In this document: in pieces, positions 32,470-41,418 of the stretch
How positions within the stretch are numbered: the stretch's first letter is position 1
Layout: each line of letters starts with the position of its first letter
The notes under the pieces: model-generated
Databases searched by the model: none
What the model was told of the DNA's origin: nothing
The model's input: the letters and a program-made list of their open reading frames with translations, nothing else
DNA from: Promicromonospora sp. AC04
GTDB taxonomy: Bacteria; Actinomycetota; Actinomycetes; Actinomycetales; Cellulomonadaceae
DNA length: 64,000 nt
Assembly: GCF_003058225.1 (NCBI RefSeq)
Contig: NZ_QBUG01000008.1
Location: 248,001-312,000, forward strand
Direction of reading: 5' to 3'
Made by a program: the position numbers and the translations under genes

Positions 32470-35001
32470 TCACACCTCCAGCAGCACCCGCACGTCCCAC
32501 GGGCCGAGCTCCAGCTCCGTGCCGGCGGCGAGGTCGTCGCCGCTGAGCACGTCGCGCACCGCGCCCGGCAGCACGAACGTGCTCGGGGCCCAGGACCACG
32601 AGTGCACGAACCGCACCCGCTCACCGGCGGGGTTTCGCGCGCCGGTGACGGTCTGCGACGGCGCCTGCGGCCGCCACTGCGGCCCTTCGGCCGCCCCGGG
32701 CTCCCCGGACGACGTCGACTGGCCAGCCGCCGCCGGTTCCCCAGACGTCGGTTCCCCGGACGACGCCGGTTCCCCGGACGACGCCGGTTCCCCGGACGAC
32801 GCCGGTTCCCCGGACGACGCCGGTTCCCCGGACGACGCCGGTTCCCCGGACGACGCCGGTTCCCCGGACGACGCCGGTTCCCCGGACGACGCCGGTTCCC
32901 CGGACGACGCCGGTTCCCCGGACGACGCCGGCTGCTCGGAGGGCTGTCCGGCCGCCGTCGGCCACCCCAGGACCGCCTGCCCGCTGTGGCGCGCCGCCCA
33001 GCCCAGCACCGCGCGGGCCAGCGCCGGATCGGGGATGGTCCCGACCGTGGTGACCCGGCCGGAGCCGTGCGCACGGGTGGTCACCGCGGGCCAGCGGCCG
33101 AAGTGCGGGTGGTCGTAGGTGACCAGTACATCGGCCGGCAGATCGGCGTCCAGGACCTGCAGGCCGTCGACCCAGCTCGTGGCGTGGGCGTCGTCGAGAA
33201 CACCAGCGGGGACGTCGAAGCCGGCCGCGCCGTGCCCGTCCGTGCCCAGCACCTTCAGCGGCGCGTCGATGCTGGCGAACTCGTCGTAGAAGACGCCGGC
33301 CGCCTCGCTCAGGTGCGCGGGCTTGCGCTCCGGCCGGGCGCGGGCCTCCTCGTCCTCGTAACCCGTGCGGATACCGAGCACGAGATGGCCGCCGGCGGCC
33401 GCGTACCGCTCCAGCCACCGGAGCCAGGTGTCGTCGGCGATCGTCACGCCTGCGGCGACCAGCACGGGCTGGTCGCGTGCCGTCTCCTCGGGGCTGCTGC
33501 CGACGAGCTGGGCGTCGTGCACCAGCCGCGACTGCAGGCCGGCGTCGAACGCCCCGCGGTAGAAGGCATCGAAGATCCGGTGGTAGCCCCGCTTGTCCGG
33601 CCCGGCGCCGCCGCCGATCTGCGGGAACTCCGCCAGGGACCACTTGCTGGGGTTGGACCAGACCAGCGCGACGTCGGCGTCCGGGGTCAGGTTGGCCACC
33701 GTGGCTCCCGCCGCGCGGAGCTCGGCGCCGAGGGCCGCGAGCTGCCGGTACGTACGCCCGGGCTCGAGAGAGTGCGGCAGCACGCCGCCCCAGTACGTCT
33801 CGGTGCCGTAGGGGAGCGTGTGCCAGTGCCAGTACTCGATCATCGTCGCGCCGCGGGAGACCAGCGCCCAGGCCGCCTGGCGCCACTGGCCGTCGTAGGC
33901 GGGCTCGTTCAGCCACGGCCCGCCGATCGCCTGCGCGTTGGTCTCCGTGACGAGGAACGGCGCCTGCTTCGAGGAGTACATGCGGTCCGCCGTCGCGTAC
34001 AGCGACCACGTGCCCGTCGTCATCCAGGCCTGGTCGTCGTCGACGTTCGGCGGCAGGGTCAGGTGGTCCCGCATCCGGTAGTACGGGTTGCCGGCGGTCA
34101 CGTCCAGCTCGCGTGTGAGTGCGTCGTCCTGCACGCCCGGGCGCTCGTAGGAGATGCAGGTGGTGACGAACTGGTCCGCCCGGGCGAACTCGCGTACGAC
34201 GTCGGCCTGCCAGCCGATGAAATCCGTGGTGAGCTGCGCCTGGAACCTGCGCCAGGCGAGCGAGTACTGGGGCTGCGCGTTGCCCGACGGCGTCCAGAGG
34301 TCCGCCCAGGTGGACAGCCGGTGCGACCAGTACGTCAGGCCCCACTCGTCGTTCAGCCGCTCGACCGAGCCGTAGCGGGTGCGCAGGTGGTCCACGAACC
34401 GCTCGAAGACCTGCCGGTTGTGGAAGATCTCGTTGCCCGGCTCGTTGTCCACCTGGTAGCCGATGACGGCGGGGTGGTGCGCATACCGGCCGACGACGGC
34501 GCGGATGATCCGCTCGGCGTGGAACAGGAACGCGGGGTGGGTGTAGTCGATCTCCTGGCGCGCGCCCCAGCCCATCGCGGTGCCGTCCTCGCGCACGACG
34601 TTGATCTCCGGGTACAGCCGCGCCAACCACATCGGCACCGCGTACGTCGGCGTGCCGAGCACCACCTTGATGCCACGCTCGTGGGCGCCGTCGAGCACGG
34701 GCTGGAGCCAGTCGAGGTCGAAGTGCCCGTTCTCGGGCTCCCAGGTGGACCAGACGGACTCGCCGACCCGGATCACCGTGAAGCCGGCCTCGACCATCAG
34801 GTCCAGGTCCTGCTCCAGCCGCCCTTTCTGCCGATCCCCTGTCTGCCGGTCCTCTGTCTGCCGGTCCCCGGCGCGGTGGTCCCCGGCGCGGTGGTCGTCC
34901 GTGCGCAGGTTGTCCGAGCGCAGGTCCTCCGGGCGGTGGTACTCGTAGTAGTACGCGGCGCCGAACAGGACCCCGTCGGTCAGGTGGTGCATTGCGCTCA
35001 T
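32470..35001 (-). CDS. GH42 beta-galactosidase with repeat inserts
   Basis: An 843-residue intracellular GH42 enzyme releasing beta-D-galactose from oligosaccharides. The acid/base is E187 (VDNEPGN) and the nucleophile E353 (FLVTETNAQ). The trimerisation and C-terminal beta domains follow. ATG 35001 has GAGAGG upstream. Two repeats are unusual. One is a D-R/H-A-G-D type insert (about residues 25-60) within the first beta/alpha unit of the barrel. The other is about ten EPASSG units (18-bp repeats, 32751-32930) in the C-terminal domain. No signal peptide. Controlled probably by the LacI regulator encoded 60 bp upstream. Confidence 0.92.
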   Translation of the reverse strand: MSAMHHLTDGVLFGAAYYYEYHRPEDLRSDNLRTDDHRAGDHRAGDRQTEDRQTGDRQKGRLEQDLDLMVEAGFTVIRVGESVWSTWEPENGHFDLDWLQPVLDGAHERGIKVVLGTPTYAVPMWLARLYPEINVVREDGTAMGWGARQEIDYTHPAFLFHAERIIRAVVGRYAHHPAVIGYQVDNEPGNEIFHNRQVFERFVDHLRTRYGSVERLNDEWGLTYWSHRLSTWADLWTPSGNAQPQYSLAWRRFQAQLTTDFIGWQADVVREFARADQFVTTCISYERPGVQDDALTRELDVTAGNPYYRMRDHLTLPPNVDDDQAWMTTGTWSLYATADRMYSSKQAPFLVTETNAQAIGGPWLNEPAYDGQWRQAAWALVSRGATMIEYWHWHTLPYGTETYWGGVLPHSLEPGRTYRQLAALGAELRAAGATVANLTPDADVALVWSNPSKWSLAEFPQIGGGAGPDKRGYHRIFDAFYRGAFDAGLQSRLVHDAQLVGSSPEETARDQPVLVAAGVTIADDTWLRWLERYAAAGGHLVLGIRTGYEDEEARARPERKPAHLSEAAGVFYDEFASIDAPLKVLGTDGHGAAGFDVPAGVLDDAHATSWVDGLQVLDADLPADVLVTYDHPHFGRWPAVTTRAHGSGRVTTVGTIPDPALARAVLGWAARHSGQAVLGWPTAAGQPSEQPASSGEPASSGEPASSGEPASSGEPASSGEPASSGEPASSGEPASSGEPASSGEPASSGEPTSGEPAAAGQSTSSGEPGAAEGPQWRPQAPSQTVTGARNPAGERVRFVHSWSWAPSTFVLPGAVRDVLSGDDLAAGTELELGPWDVRVLLEV
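32751..32930. repeat. 18-bp in-frame tandem array in the GH42 gene
   Basis: About ten near-identical 18-bp units (CGGTTCCCCGGACGACGC on the plus strand) encode E-P-A-S-S-G on the minus strand. The period is divisible by three, so length changes keep the frame. Confidence 0.93.
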
Positions 35002-35061
35002 GCTGTCCTCTCAGGTGGTGACGCCCAGGGATCTGCTCTCCGGGGTGCGGGTGGGCGTTGT

Positions 35062-36093
35062 TCACTCCGGCGGCGGCGCCGCGCTCTCCCGGATGACCAG
35101 CTGGGCCGGGATCAGGCGGTGCCGCTCCGCCGGTGGCCTGCCCTCGATGGTGCGCACCAGGCGGTGCACGGCCAGGCGGGTGACCTCGGCGAAGTCCTGG
35201 CGCACCGTCGTCAGGGGAGTGGACAGGTACTCGGCCTCGGGGGCGTCGTCGAACCCGACGACGCTGACGTCCTGCGGGACTCTCAGCCCCGCCCGCTCCA
35301 CGGCCCGGATCGCGCCGATCGCCATGTGGTCGTTGGCGGCGAAGATCGCGGTGACACCCCCGTGGTGCAGCATCTCCGTGGCCGCCTCGTACCCGGATCG
35401 CGGGGTCCAGTCGCCGTGCACGACGGGCGGGGCCTCCGCTCCGGCGTCGGCCAGGGCGCTCTGCCAGCCCGCGACCCGCCGCGCCGTGGCGGCCCACCCC
35501 CTGGTACCCGCGATGTGGTGGACCGTGTGATGCCCAAGGGCCAGCAGATGGTCGGTGGCCGACGTGGCCCCGGCGGTCTCGTCGGCGCCCATCACGAGCT
35601 CGTCGGGGCGCGCGTCGGTTGCGGGGGCGCCCGTGGTGGGGGAGCCGAAGCTCAGCACGGGCAGCCCGTTCGGGATGCGCAGGTCGGGGTGGCCGAGGTC
35701 GATCGGCTCGGACAGCACGAGACCCACGATGTCCTGGGTGACGAGCTCGTCGATCGCGGCCTGCAGGTCTGCGACGGCGTCGCCCTGCGTGCGCGCGACG
35801 CTCAGGTAGTAGCCGGAACCCCGCAGCGCGCTGTCGACCCCCTCCAGGATCGACGTCGGGCCGTACAGCGCCGTGCCCATCGTCACCATGCCGATGCGCT
35901 GGTTCCGGCGGGTGACCAGGGCGCGGGCCGCCGCGTTCGGGCGGAACCCCATCTCCTCGATCACGGCCTGGACCCTGGCCCGGATCGCCTCGGTGACGTG
36001 GGGTTCGCCGTTGACCACGCGCGAGACGGTCTTCTGCGAGACACCGGCGCGGCGGGCGACGTCGGTCATCGCCACCCGTTGTGTGGCACCCAT
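35062..36093 (-). CDS. LacI-family regulator of the GH42 gene
   Basis: A 343-residue LacI/GalR regulator. Its HTH reads VAMTDVARRAGVSQKTVSRVVNGE, followed by the hinge and a periplasmic-binding-like effector domain. It precedes the GH42 gene on the same strand, and two matching palindromes lie 34 and 68 bp upstream of its start. This makes it an autoregulated galactoside-responsive repressor by inference. The start may be ATG 36093 or the internal ATG of MTDVARR. Confidence 0.88.
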   Translation of the reverse strand: MGATQRVAMTDVARRAGVSQKTVSRVVNGEPHVTEAIRARVQAVIEEMGFRPNAAARALVTRRNQRIGMVTMGTALYGPTSILEGVDSALRGSGYYLSVARTQGDAVADLQAAIDELVTQDIVGLVLSEPIDLGHPDLRIPNGLPVLSFGSPTTGAPATDARPDELVMGADETAGATSATDHLLALGHHTVHHIAGTRGWAATARRVAGWQSALADAGAEAPPVVHGDWTPRSGYEAATEMLHHGGVTAIFAANDHMAIGAIRAVERAGLRVPQDVSVVGFDDAPEAEYLSTPLTTVRQDFAEVTRLAVHRLVRTIEGRPPAERHRLIPAQLVIRESAAPPPE

Positions 36094-36126
36094 GTGCAGC
36101 TCCCTTGCTGAACCCGGCTGAACTCC

Positions 36127-36178
36127 GACTACGTAGTCAGCGCAGAGAGCGAACCACGTCCTTGACTACGTAGTCAAG
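36127..36178. promoter_or_regulatory. Two LacI-type operators (GACTACGTAGTC)
   Basis: Perfect palindromes at 36127-36138 (GACTACGTAGTC) and 36161-36178 (CTTGACTACGTAGTCAAG) share the same core, 37 bp apart centre to centre. They flank the promoter region of the lacI-GH42 unit. The spacing would place them on nearly the same helix face. Strong by sequence; the protein partner is inferred. Confidence 0.82.
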
Positions 36179-36293
36179 GATCGGTCCGGGACTGGGCCGG
36201 CGCACCGCCTTGTTGGGAGCATCAACAGAAAGATGACTAGACTCAGAAATGAGGCTACTCTGAAAGAACACATCCCAGTGAACGGAGCGACCC

Positions 36294-37124
36294 ATGTCCG
36301 AGCAGAGCACCATCACGTTCGAGCGCACCACACCACAGATCGCGAGGATCACGTTCGCCAACCCGCCGGCGAACCTGATCGTCGGCGACACCGTCCGGCG
36401 GCTCGACGAGATCACTCGTGAGCTGGAGACCGACCCGGACATCCAGGTTCTCGTCTTCGACAGCAGCACGCCGGACTTCTTCTTCAACCACTTCGACCTC
36501 GCGGCCGCGGCCGAGTTCCCGACGCCGGAGGGCGAGGGGGCGGTGCCGATCTGGACGGACATCGTGCTGCGGCTGTCCAAGGCCGCGTACATCACGATCG
36601 CGTCGATCCGAGGCCGGACCCGTGGCGGCGGCAACGAGCTGACCCTCGCGCTCGACCTGCGCTACGCGAGTCGTGAGAACGCGATCTTCGGCCAGCCGGA
36701 GGTCGGCGGCGCCCTCTTGCCTGGTGGTGGTGGCACCGAGCGGCTGCCCCGGTTCATCGGCCGGGATCGCGCCCTCGAGGTGATCCTGAGCAGCGACGAC
36801 TACGACGCCGACACCGCCGAACGCTGGGGCTGGGTGACGCGGGCGCTGCCCGACGCCGAGCTCGACGGCTTCGTCGACACGATGGCCGCTCGCCTCGCCT
36901 CGTTCGACCGGACCTCCCTCGCATCGGCCAAGGCAATGGTGAACCGCGCGTCGCTGCCGCCGGACGCCGACCTCGTGACCGCGTACGGCGAGTTCGAGCG
37001 TTCGCTCACGCTGCCCGGGTTCCTCTCCCGCGCCGAGGGGTTTCAGGCCATCGCAGCCCAGCTCGGGCTCGATCTCGAGTACAAGCTCGGCGAGTACCTC
37101 GGCATGGGCAGCCGGCAGGCCTGA
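36294..37124 (+). CDS. Enoyl-CoA hydratase/isomerase family protein
   Basis: A 276-residue crotonase-fold protein. Both catalytic glutamates are present: E115 in GGGNEL and E136 in FGQPEV. The oxyanion-hole region around FFFNHFD is somewhat unusual. The C-terminal helical part is longer than in short-chain hydratases. Substrate unknown. The divergent lacI operators lie in its upstream region, so it could be coregulated, but it has its own GGAG ribosome site. It ends at a long palindrome. Confidence 0.85.
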   Translation: MSEQSTITFERTTPQIARITFANPPANLIVGDTVRRLDEITRELETDPDIQVLVFDSSTPDFFFNHFDLAAAAEFPTPEGEGAVPIWTDIVLRLSKAAYITIASIRGRTRGGGNELTLALDLRYASRENAIFGQPEVGGALLPGGGGTERLPRFIGRDRALEVILSSDDYDADTAERWGWVTRALPDAELDGFVDTMAARLASFDRTSLASAKAMVNRASLPPDADLVTAYGEFERSLTLPGFLSRAEGFQAIAAQLGLDLEYKLGEYLGMGSRQA

Positions 37125-37174
37125 GCGGCCGTGCGTGCCGTGCATCACGAGCGGCACGCAGATCGACCGGACCG

Positions 37175-37215
37175 CGGTCCTGGCTCGGCGTACCACGTGC
37201 GCCGAGCCAGGACCG
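37175..37215. terminator. 16-bp-arm palindrome between convergent genes, family C
   Basis: CGGTCCTGGCTCGGCG (37175-37190) pairs exactly with 37200-37215 around TACCACGTG. It lies between the convergent hydratase and TetR genes, and so is a likely two-way terminator. The central CTCGGCGTACCA part recurs at 38256 and, inside a gene, at 46275. Confidence 0.72.
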
Positions 37216-37223
37216 CCCGCCCG

Positions 37224-37814
37224 TCACGGCGAACGGTCGGGATCGTCGGCGCCGTACAGACGCATCACCGATAGCCGGAACTGCCTCGCCGCGACCCGAG
37301 CATCCAGACGACCGACACGGATCTGATGATCGGTGGCATGGCCGAGGGCGATCGTGGCGGTGACCAGCCAATCCGTCTCCAGCTCGGTCGTGAACTCGCC
37401 GCTCTCATGCCCGCGACGGATCAGGGCCTCCAGGCGCCGCTCGATCGGTAGGTGACGTGACGCTTCCGCCTCGGTGTCACTGTCCGGATGGCCGAGGGCC
37501 GCCTGCTCGGCCAGCAGCGCTCCGGCTGCTGCGAGGAACCGGCCGAGGGCCTCCGTGGCGGGGCCGGCCTCGAGGTCAGCGGCGTCCAGCACGTCGAACG
37601 CCCGGCGGCCCAGCTCGTCGCGCACCGCCGTCAGGAGTGCCTCGCGGGTGCCGAAGTGGACGTACGCGGTTTGTCGCGCCACGCCGGCCGCGGACGCGAT
37701 CTCCGCCATGCTCGCCTCAGGACGCTCGGCAAGCACCCGGACGGCTGCCGACACCAGGGCGGCGCGATTGCGTGGGACCTCTATCCGCTGACGGCGCCGT
37801 CTTATCTCTGACAC
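37224..37814 (-). CDS. TetR-family regulator
   Basis: A TetR repressor of about 196 residues. The N-terminal HTH is clear (AALVSAAVRVLAERPEASMAEIASAAGVARQTAYVHFGTREALL pattern, residues 18-60) followed by a helical ligand domain. I start at GTG 37814; TTG 37823 is possible. It is divergent from the NTF2-like gene, and a 12-bp inverted repeat covers both start regions, indicating autoregulation and control of that neighbour. Confidence 0.87.
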   Translation of the reverse strand: MSEIRRRRQRIEVPRNRAALVSAAVRVLAERPEASMAEIASAAGVARQTAYVHFGTREALLTAVRDELGRRAFDVLDAADLEAGPATEALGRFLAAAGALLAEQAALGHPDSDTEAEASRHLPIERRLEALIRRGHESGEFTTELETDWLVTATIALGHATDHQIRVGRLDARVAARQFRLSVMRLYGADDPDRSP

Positions 37815-37865
37815 GGTTGACAACTTTAACAGGCCCGCTAATCATGACAGCCATGTCAGAGATAA
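37802..37865. promoter_or_regulatory. Inverted repeat over both divergent starts, with promoter
   Basis: TTATCTCTGACA (37802-37813) and TGTCAGAGATAA (37854-37865) are exact complements 40 bp apart. For the plus gene, TTGACA (37817-37822) and TAATCA (37839-37844) sit 16 bp apart, and the ATG at 37853 begins 8 bases after the -10, predicting a leaderless mRNA. A TetR dimer pair or loop on this repeat would block both genes. Confidence 0.6.
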
Positions 37866-38224
37866 CTGAGCTGGCGGCGCGCCGCCTCCTGATCGACTAC
37901 ACCCGCGACATGGCCCTCTCCGACGACGACCCAGAGCAGATAGTGGATCGCACCGTGACCGACGACGCCGTCTGGGTGACCGACGGCACGGCGCTCACCC
38001 GCGACCACCTGGTCGCGCACGCGGGCCCCGCCCGTAAGAACGTCACCGCCGTCCAGATGCGGATCGACGATCTGCTTGTCGACGGCCACCGGTTCGCTGC
38101 ACGTTGTTGCCTCAGCACGGAGCACCGCAAGCTCGGGCACACGGCGATCGAGTGGATCCTGGTCGGTGAGGTCGCCGACGACGGACGGGTGCGACGCATC
38201 CACCAGTTCGGTCGCACATCGTGA
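37853..38224 (+). CDS. NTF2/SnoaL-like protein
   Basis: A 123-residue protein with the cone-shaped NTF2-like fold pattern: an N-terminal helix (ELAARRLLIDYTRDMALSDD), then strands with VWVTDGTAL and a C-terminal IEWILVGEVADDGRVRRIHQFG. Members act as small isomerases, lactonases or binding proteins. ATG 37853 is preferred over 37844 because of the leaderless promoter geometry. It is likely the target of the divergent TetR. Confidence 0.72.
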   Translation: MSEITELAARRLLIDYTRDMALSDDDPEQIVDRTVTDDAVWVTDGTALTRDHLVAHAGPARKNVTAVQMRIDDLLVDGHRFAARCCLSTEHRKLGHTAIEWILVGEVADDGRVRRIHQFGRTS

Positions 38225-38255
38225 AGCCGGGCTGATGGTCGGCCGGCAGGACTGC

Positions 38256-38294
38256 GCCCCTGACTCGGCGTACCAGGTACGTCGAGTCAGGGGC
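38256..38294. terminator. 39-bp near-perfect palindrome, family C
   Basis: GCCCCTGACTCGGCGTACC and GGTACGTCGAGTCAGGGGC pair with one G-T position and a single-base loop. It lies between the convergent NTF2-like and hydrolase genes. Same core as the elements at 37175 and 46275. Confidence 0.72.
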
Positions 38295-38317
38295 CCAGTC
38301 CTCGTCCCGAGGCCGGG

Positions 38318-40066
38318 CTACGACAGCGTGATGCTGTCCAGCTCCGCGTAGCCCGTACCGCCCGAGAAGTTCGGCGAGCCCTTCGCCAGCCGGATCACGT
38401 TGTAGCCGGCCCGGAGCGAGACCGTCACGTTCGCCGTCGCGAACTGGCCCCAGCCCGACGTCGGCGGATAGGACACGGTGGACCAGGCGCCGCCGTTGTA
38501 GGCCAGCCCGTGGGTCGACGTCGCCCCGGTGCCGTTCGCGTACCGGACGGCCATCGTGTAGGTGCGGGCCGTCGGCACGTTCACCGTGAAGTCCACGAAG
38601 CTCTGCGAGCGCATGTCGGCCGTCCCGTCGATGCCGCCGACGTACGAGCCGTTCGACGCCGCCGAGGAGGCGCGCGTCTGGGCGTTGACGACGTTCGCGT
38701 TCTCGGCCTCGTAGACCTGCTGCCAGCTCGACGTCGGGCCGCCGGCCGGAGTGACGACCACCTGGTAGGCGCCCTCCGCCGTCATCCCGTTCACCGGGAC
38801 GGTGACCGTGCCGTTCGAGACGGTCATGGTCGAGCTCGACAGCACCGTCGGGGCGGCCACGTGGGTGTTCCGCCCGCTGCCGGGGACCGCGTTCACGGTC
38901 ACCTGGACCGACGAGCCGAACGAGCCCAGCCCGTTGACCCGCACGCTGTTGTTCCCGCTGTCGCCGCCGAGGACGACGTTGACGATCTTGCGGCTCGAGT
39001 CGTACGCCGCGACGCCGTCGAGCCAGCTCTGCGGCGTCGTCCGCACCACGTTGCCCGCCATGGCGCCGTACCAGCGGTAGGCCCAGTACGAGGCGGTCGG
39101 CTGGCCGCCGGTGGTGAACAGGCCGTCGAACGTGCCCGCCTCGAACCAGTACGCGCGGTGCGCCTCCCGCGCGCCGTGCCGCTCCAGCACCGAGATCCAG
39201 TGCACGGCCACGCTCGGGATGTCCATCTGGTTCAGCGAGTTGTACTCGTTGATCGCGATGGGGCGGGGGCTGATGCCGAGGGAGCTCTCGATGGCCCGGT
39301 AGTCGGCCACGTGGTCGTCGAACTGGTTCCAGTCCATGTCGGTCAGCTCGTGCCAGACGATGACGTCGGGCAGCGTGCCGGTGTCCCGCGCGTTCGTCAG
39401 GAACGACACCATCCGGTCGTGGCTGTAGTACGAGTCGCTGGGCCCGACGATGGGCGTCACCGGGTCGAGCGACCGGACGAGGTTGAACGTGCGCGTCCAG
39501 CCGGCGTTGAACGACCCGGCCGCCGAGGTGTTCCACGTCCAGTCGGGCTCGTTCCACAGCTCCCAGCCGCGGATGTTCGTCGTCGACGTGGCCGCGAGGC
39601 GGTCCTGGACCATGGTCCGGACCTTCTGCTCCCAGTCCGGCCAGCCCTGCCACTGGTACGGGAACGACGGGTAGATGTCCGGCATCCGGATGAGCTGCTG
39701 CGCGCCGGCGCGCGTGATGTTGTCCGCGACGTCGAGCGAGTCGCAGCAGGGTTCGGTGGCGCCGTTGCCCAGGTGGGTGGTGCCCGGCGCGGGCTGCGTG
39801 AACCCGCTGGGGTTCAGGGGCAGGAGCTGGGCGGTGGTGGGCTTGGTGTCCGAGCCGACGCCGTAGAGGCCGCCGGACGCGACCTGGGTCACGGGCCGCA
39901 CCACGGTGCCGACGTCGACGGTGAGGGTGTTGCCGGCAGCCTGGGCCGGTCCGGCGGGGGAGACCAGCGTGGCACCCAGGACGAGGGCGAGGACGCTGAT
40001 GCGGGACAGGGCGCGTCGGGACGGGGCGCGTCGGGACAGGGCGTGCTTCGGAAGGGCTTGTTTCAT
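38318..40066 (-). CDS. Secreted clan-A-like glycoside hydrolase with CBM35
   Basis: A 582-residue secreted protein: Arg-rich leader and signal peptide to about residue 44 (AQAAG), a TIM-barrel-like catalytic part (45-440) and a C-terminal CBM35/6-type module (455-582, starting YEAENANV). Candidate catalytic residues are E173 (ELWNEPDW, acid/base) and E274 (AINEYN, nucleophile). A WHEL motif at 238-241 is shared with the 1252-residue enzyme at 49278, so the two are paralogues. The GH family is unclear to me; GH39-like is the nearest. A CGAACCGGTTCG operator lies 57 bp before its start. Confidence 0.8.
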   Translation of the reverse strand: MKQALPKHALSRRAPSRRALSRISVLALVLGATLVSPAGPAQAAGNTLTVDVGTVVRPVTQVASGGLYGVGSDTKPTTAQLLPLNPSGFTQPAPGTTHLGNGATEPCCDSLDVADNITRAGAQQLIRMPDIYPSFPYQWQGWPDWEQKVRTMVQDRLAATSTTNIRGWELWNEPDWTWNTSAAGSFNAGWTRTFNLVRSLDPVTPIVGPSDSYYSHDRMVSFLTNARDTGTLPDVIVWHELTDMDWNQFDDHVADYRAIESSLGISPRPIAINEYNSLNQMDIPSVAVHWISVLERHGAREAHRAYWFEAGTFDGLFTTGGQPTASYWAYRWYGAMAGNVVRTTPQSWLDGVAAYDSSRKIVNVVLGGDSGNNSVRVNGLGSFGSSVQVTVNAVPGSGRNTHVAAPTVLSSSTMTVSNGTVTVPVNGMTAEGAYQVVVTPAGGPTSSWQQVYEAENANVVNAQTRASSAASNGSYVGGIDGTADMRSQSFVDFTVNVPTARTYTMAVRYANGTGATSTHGLAYNGGAWSTVSYPPTSGWGQFATANVTVSLRAGYNVIRLAKGSPNFSGGTGYAELDSITLS

Positions 40067-40122
40067 GGCATCTCCTCATTGAGATAGCGGATGAGATCGG
40101 GATCAGCTTGCGACCGTACCGG

Positions 40123-40241
40123 CGAACCGGTTCGACGTTTCACCAGTCATGACGCTAGTTTCGAACGCCGTTCGCCGCAAGGGTCCCAAAAATTCGTTCT
40201 TGCGGTCCCGCGATCGCTGTGGCTAGAGTCGAACCGGTTCG
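40123..40241. promoter_or_regulatory. CGAACCGGTTCG operators in the divergent hydrolase/lacI region
   Basis: Perfect palindromes CGAACCGGTTCG occur at 40123-40134 (hydrolase side) and 40230-40241 (lacI side), with a weaker CGAACGCCGTTCG at 40162-40174. The lacI-side copy directly follows a TTGCGG (40200) / TAGAGT (40224) promoter with an 18-bp spacer, so binding would cover the transcription start. A further copy is at 49214. Confidence 0.82.
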
Positions 40242-40307
40242 CAACGGAAGCGAACCCAGGCCGCGGGGCAGAGCAGCAACCGCGGCTGAGAAACTTCAGG
40301 AGGCGGA

Positions 40308-41330
40308 GTGGCCACCATCGGGGATGTCGCCCAGGCGGCGGGGGTGTCGCGCAGCACGGCGTCGTACGCGCTGTCGGGCAAGCGGGCGATCTCGGCCGAG
40401 GTTCGCCGTCGCGTCGAGGACGCCGTCCGGGAGCTCGGCTACACGCCGAACGCGGGGGCGCGCGCCCTTGCCACGTCGCAGACGATGGTGATCGGGCTGC
40501 TCGCCCAGTTCCTCGACGACGAGTTCGCGCCGGCGATGCTCCAGTACATGCTGGGCGTCTCCAACACGGCGCGCGAGCTCGGCTACGACATCCTGCTGGT
40601 CACCGAGGCGGACGGCACGCGCGCCCTGCGCCGTATCACGGACTCGCGGATGGTCGACGGCGTCGTGCTGCTCAACGTGGCCGAACGGGACGAGCGCCTG
40701 CCGATCCTGCGGGCCGCGGGCCAGCCGGGCGCGCTCGTCGGGCTGCCCGCCGACTGCACGGGCGTCGACGTCTTCGACCTCGACTTCGAGGAGGCGGGCC
40801 GCCTGATGGTGGACCACCTCCACCGCCTCGGGCACCGCGAGGTGGCCCTCGTGTCGCAGCCGGAGCACGTGACCGAGCGCGGCGGCGCGTACGTGTGGCG
40901 CCTGCAGAACGCCGCCGTCGAGGCGGCGCGCGCCCGCGGGATCACGCTGCACACCATCTCGGGCTCGTCGCACCAGCCCGACGTCGGCCAGGACCTGAAC
41001 GCCCTGCTCGACGCGCACCCCGGCGTCACCGGGCTGCTGATCAACAACGAGGCCGCGGCGGCCGCCCTGCCGACCGTGCTGCACGAGCGCGGGCTGACGG
41101 CGCCGAGCGACCTGTCCGTCGTCGGGCGGTACTCGGACGAGTTCGCCCGCACCTTCTCCCTGCCCTACTCCTCGATCGAGAGCGCCCCGGACCGGCTCGG
41201 CCGGATGGCCGTGCGCCAGCTCGTGCGCCGCATCGAGGGCGACGTGGCAGCCGACGAGCCGCACGTCGTGCGCTTCGTGACCCCAGAGCTGGTCGACCGC
41301 GGCAGCACCGGCGCGCCGCGGACGGCCTGA
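40308..41330 (+). CDS. LacI-family regulator of the glycan locus
   Basis: A 340-residue LacI/GalR regulator, GTG start after GGAGGCGGA. HTH: ATIGDVAQAAGVSRSTASYALSGK; hinge ELGYTPNAGARALA. The CGAACCGGTTCG operator matches the central-CG palindromes typical of this family, and copies lie before this gene and two hydrolases. Probably derepressed by an oligosaccharide from the glycan being degraded. Confidence 0.9.
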   Translation: MATIGDVAQAAGVSRSTASYALSGKRAISAEVRRRVEDAVRELGYTPNAGARALATSQTMVIGLLAQFLDDEFAPAMLQYMLGVSNTARELGYDILLVTEADGTRALRRITDSRMVDGVVLLNVAERDERLPILRAAGQPGALVGLPADCTGVDVFDLDFEEAGRLMVDHLHRLGHREVALVSQPEHVTERGGAYVWRLQNAAVEAARARGITLHTISGSSHQPDVGQDLNALLDAHPGVTGLLINNEAAAAALPTVLHERGLTAPSDLSVVGRYSDEFARTFSLPYSSIESAPDRLGRMAVRQLVRRIEGDVAADEPHVVRFVTPELVDRGSTGAPRTA

Positions 41331-41418
41331 GCGCACCACTCCCCAGCACCACTCCCCAGCACCAGCACCATCACCCGGCCGACGACGCCGTCGGGCCGGA
41401 CCCGTTCAAGGAGGAACC

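Noticed and set aside
32206-36111. A 1301-codon open frame on the plus strand
   Set aside because: It is antisense to the GH42 and LacI genes, which have intact families and catalytic residues. Long antisense frames are expected at this GC content; its protein is Arg/Pro/Gly/Val-biased with no recognisable domain.
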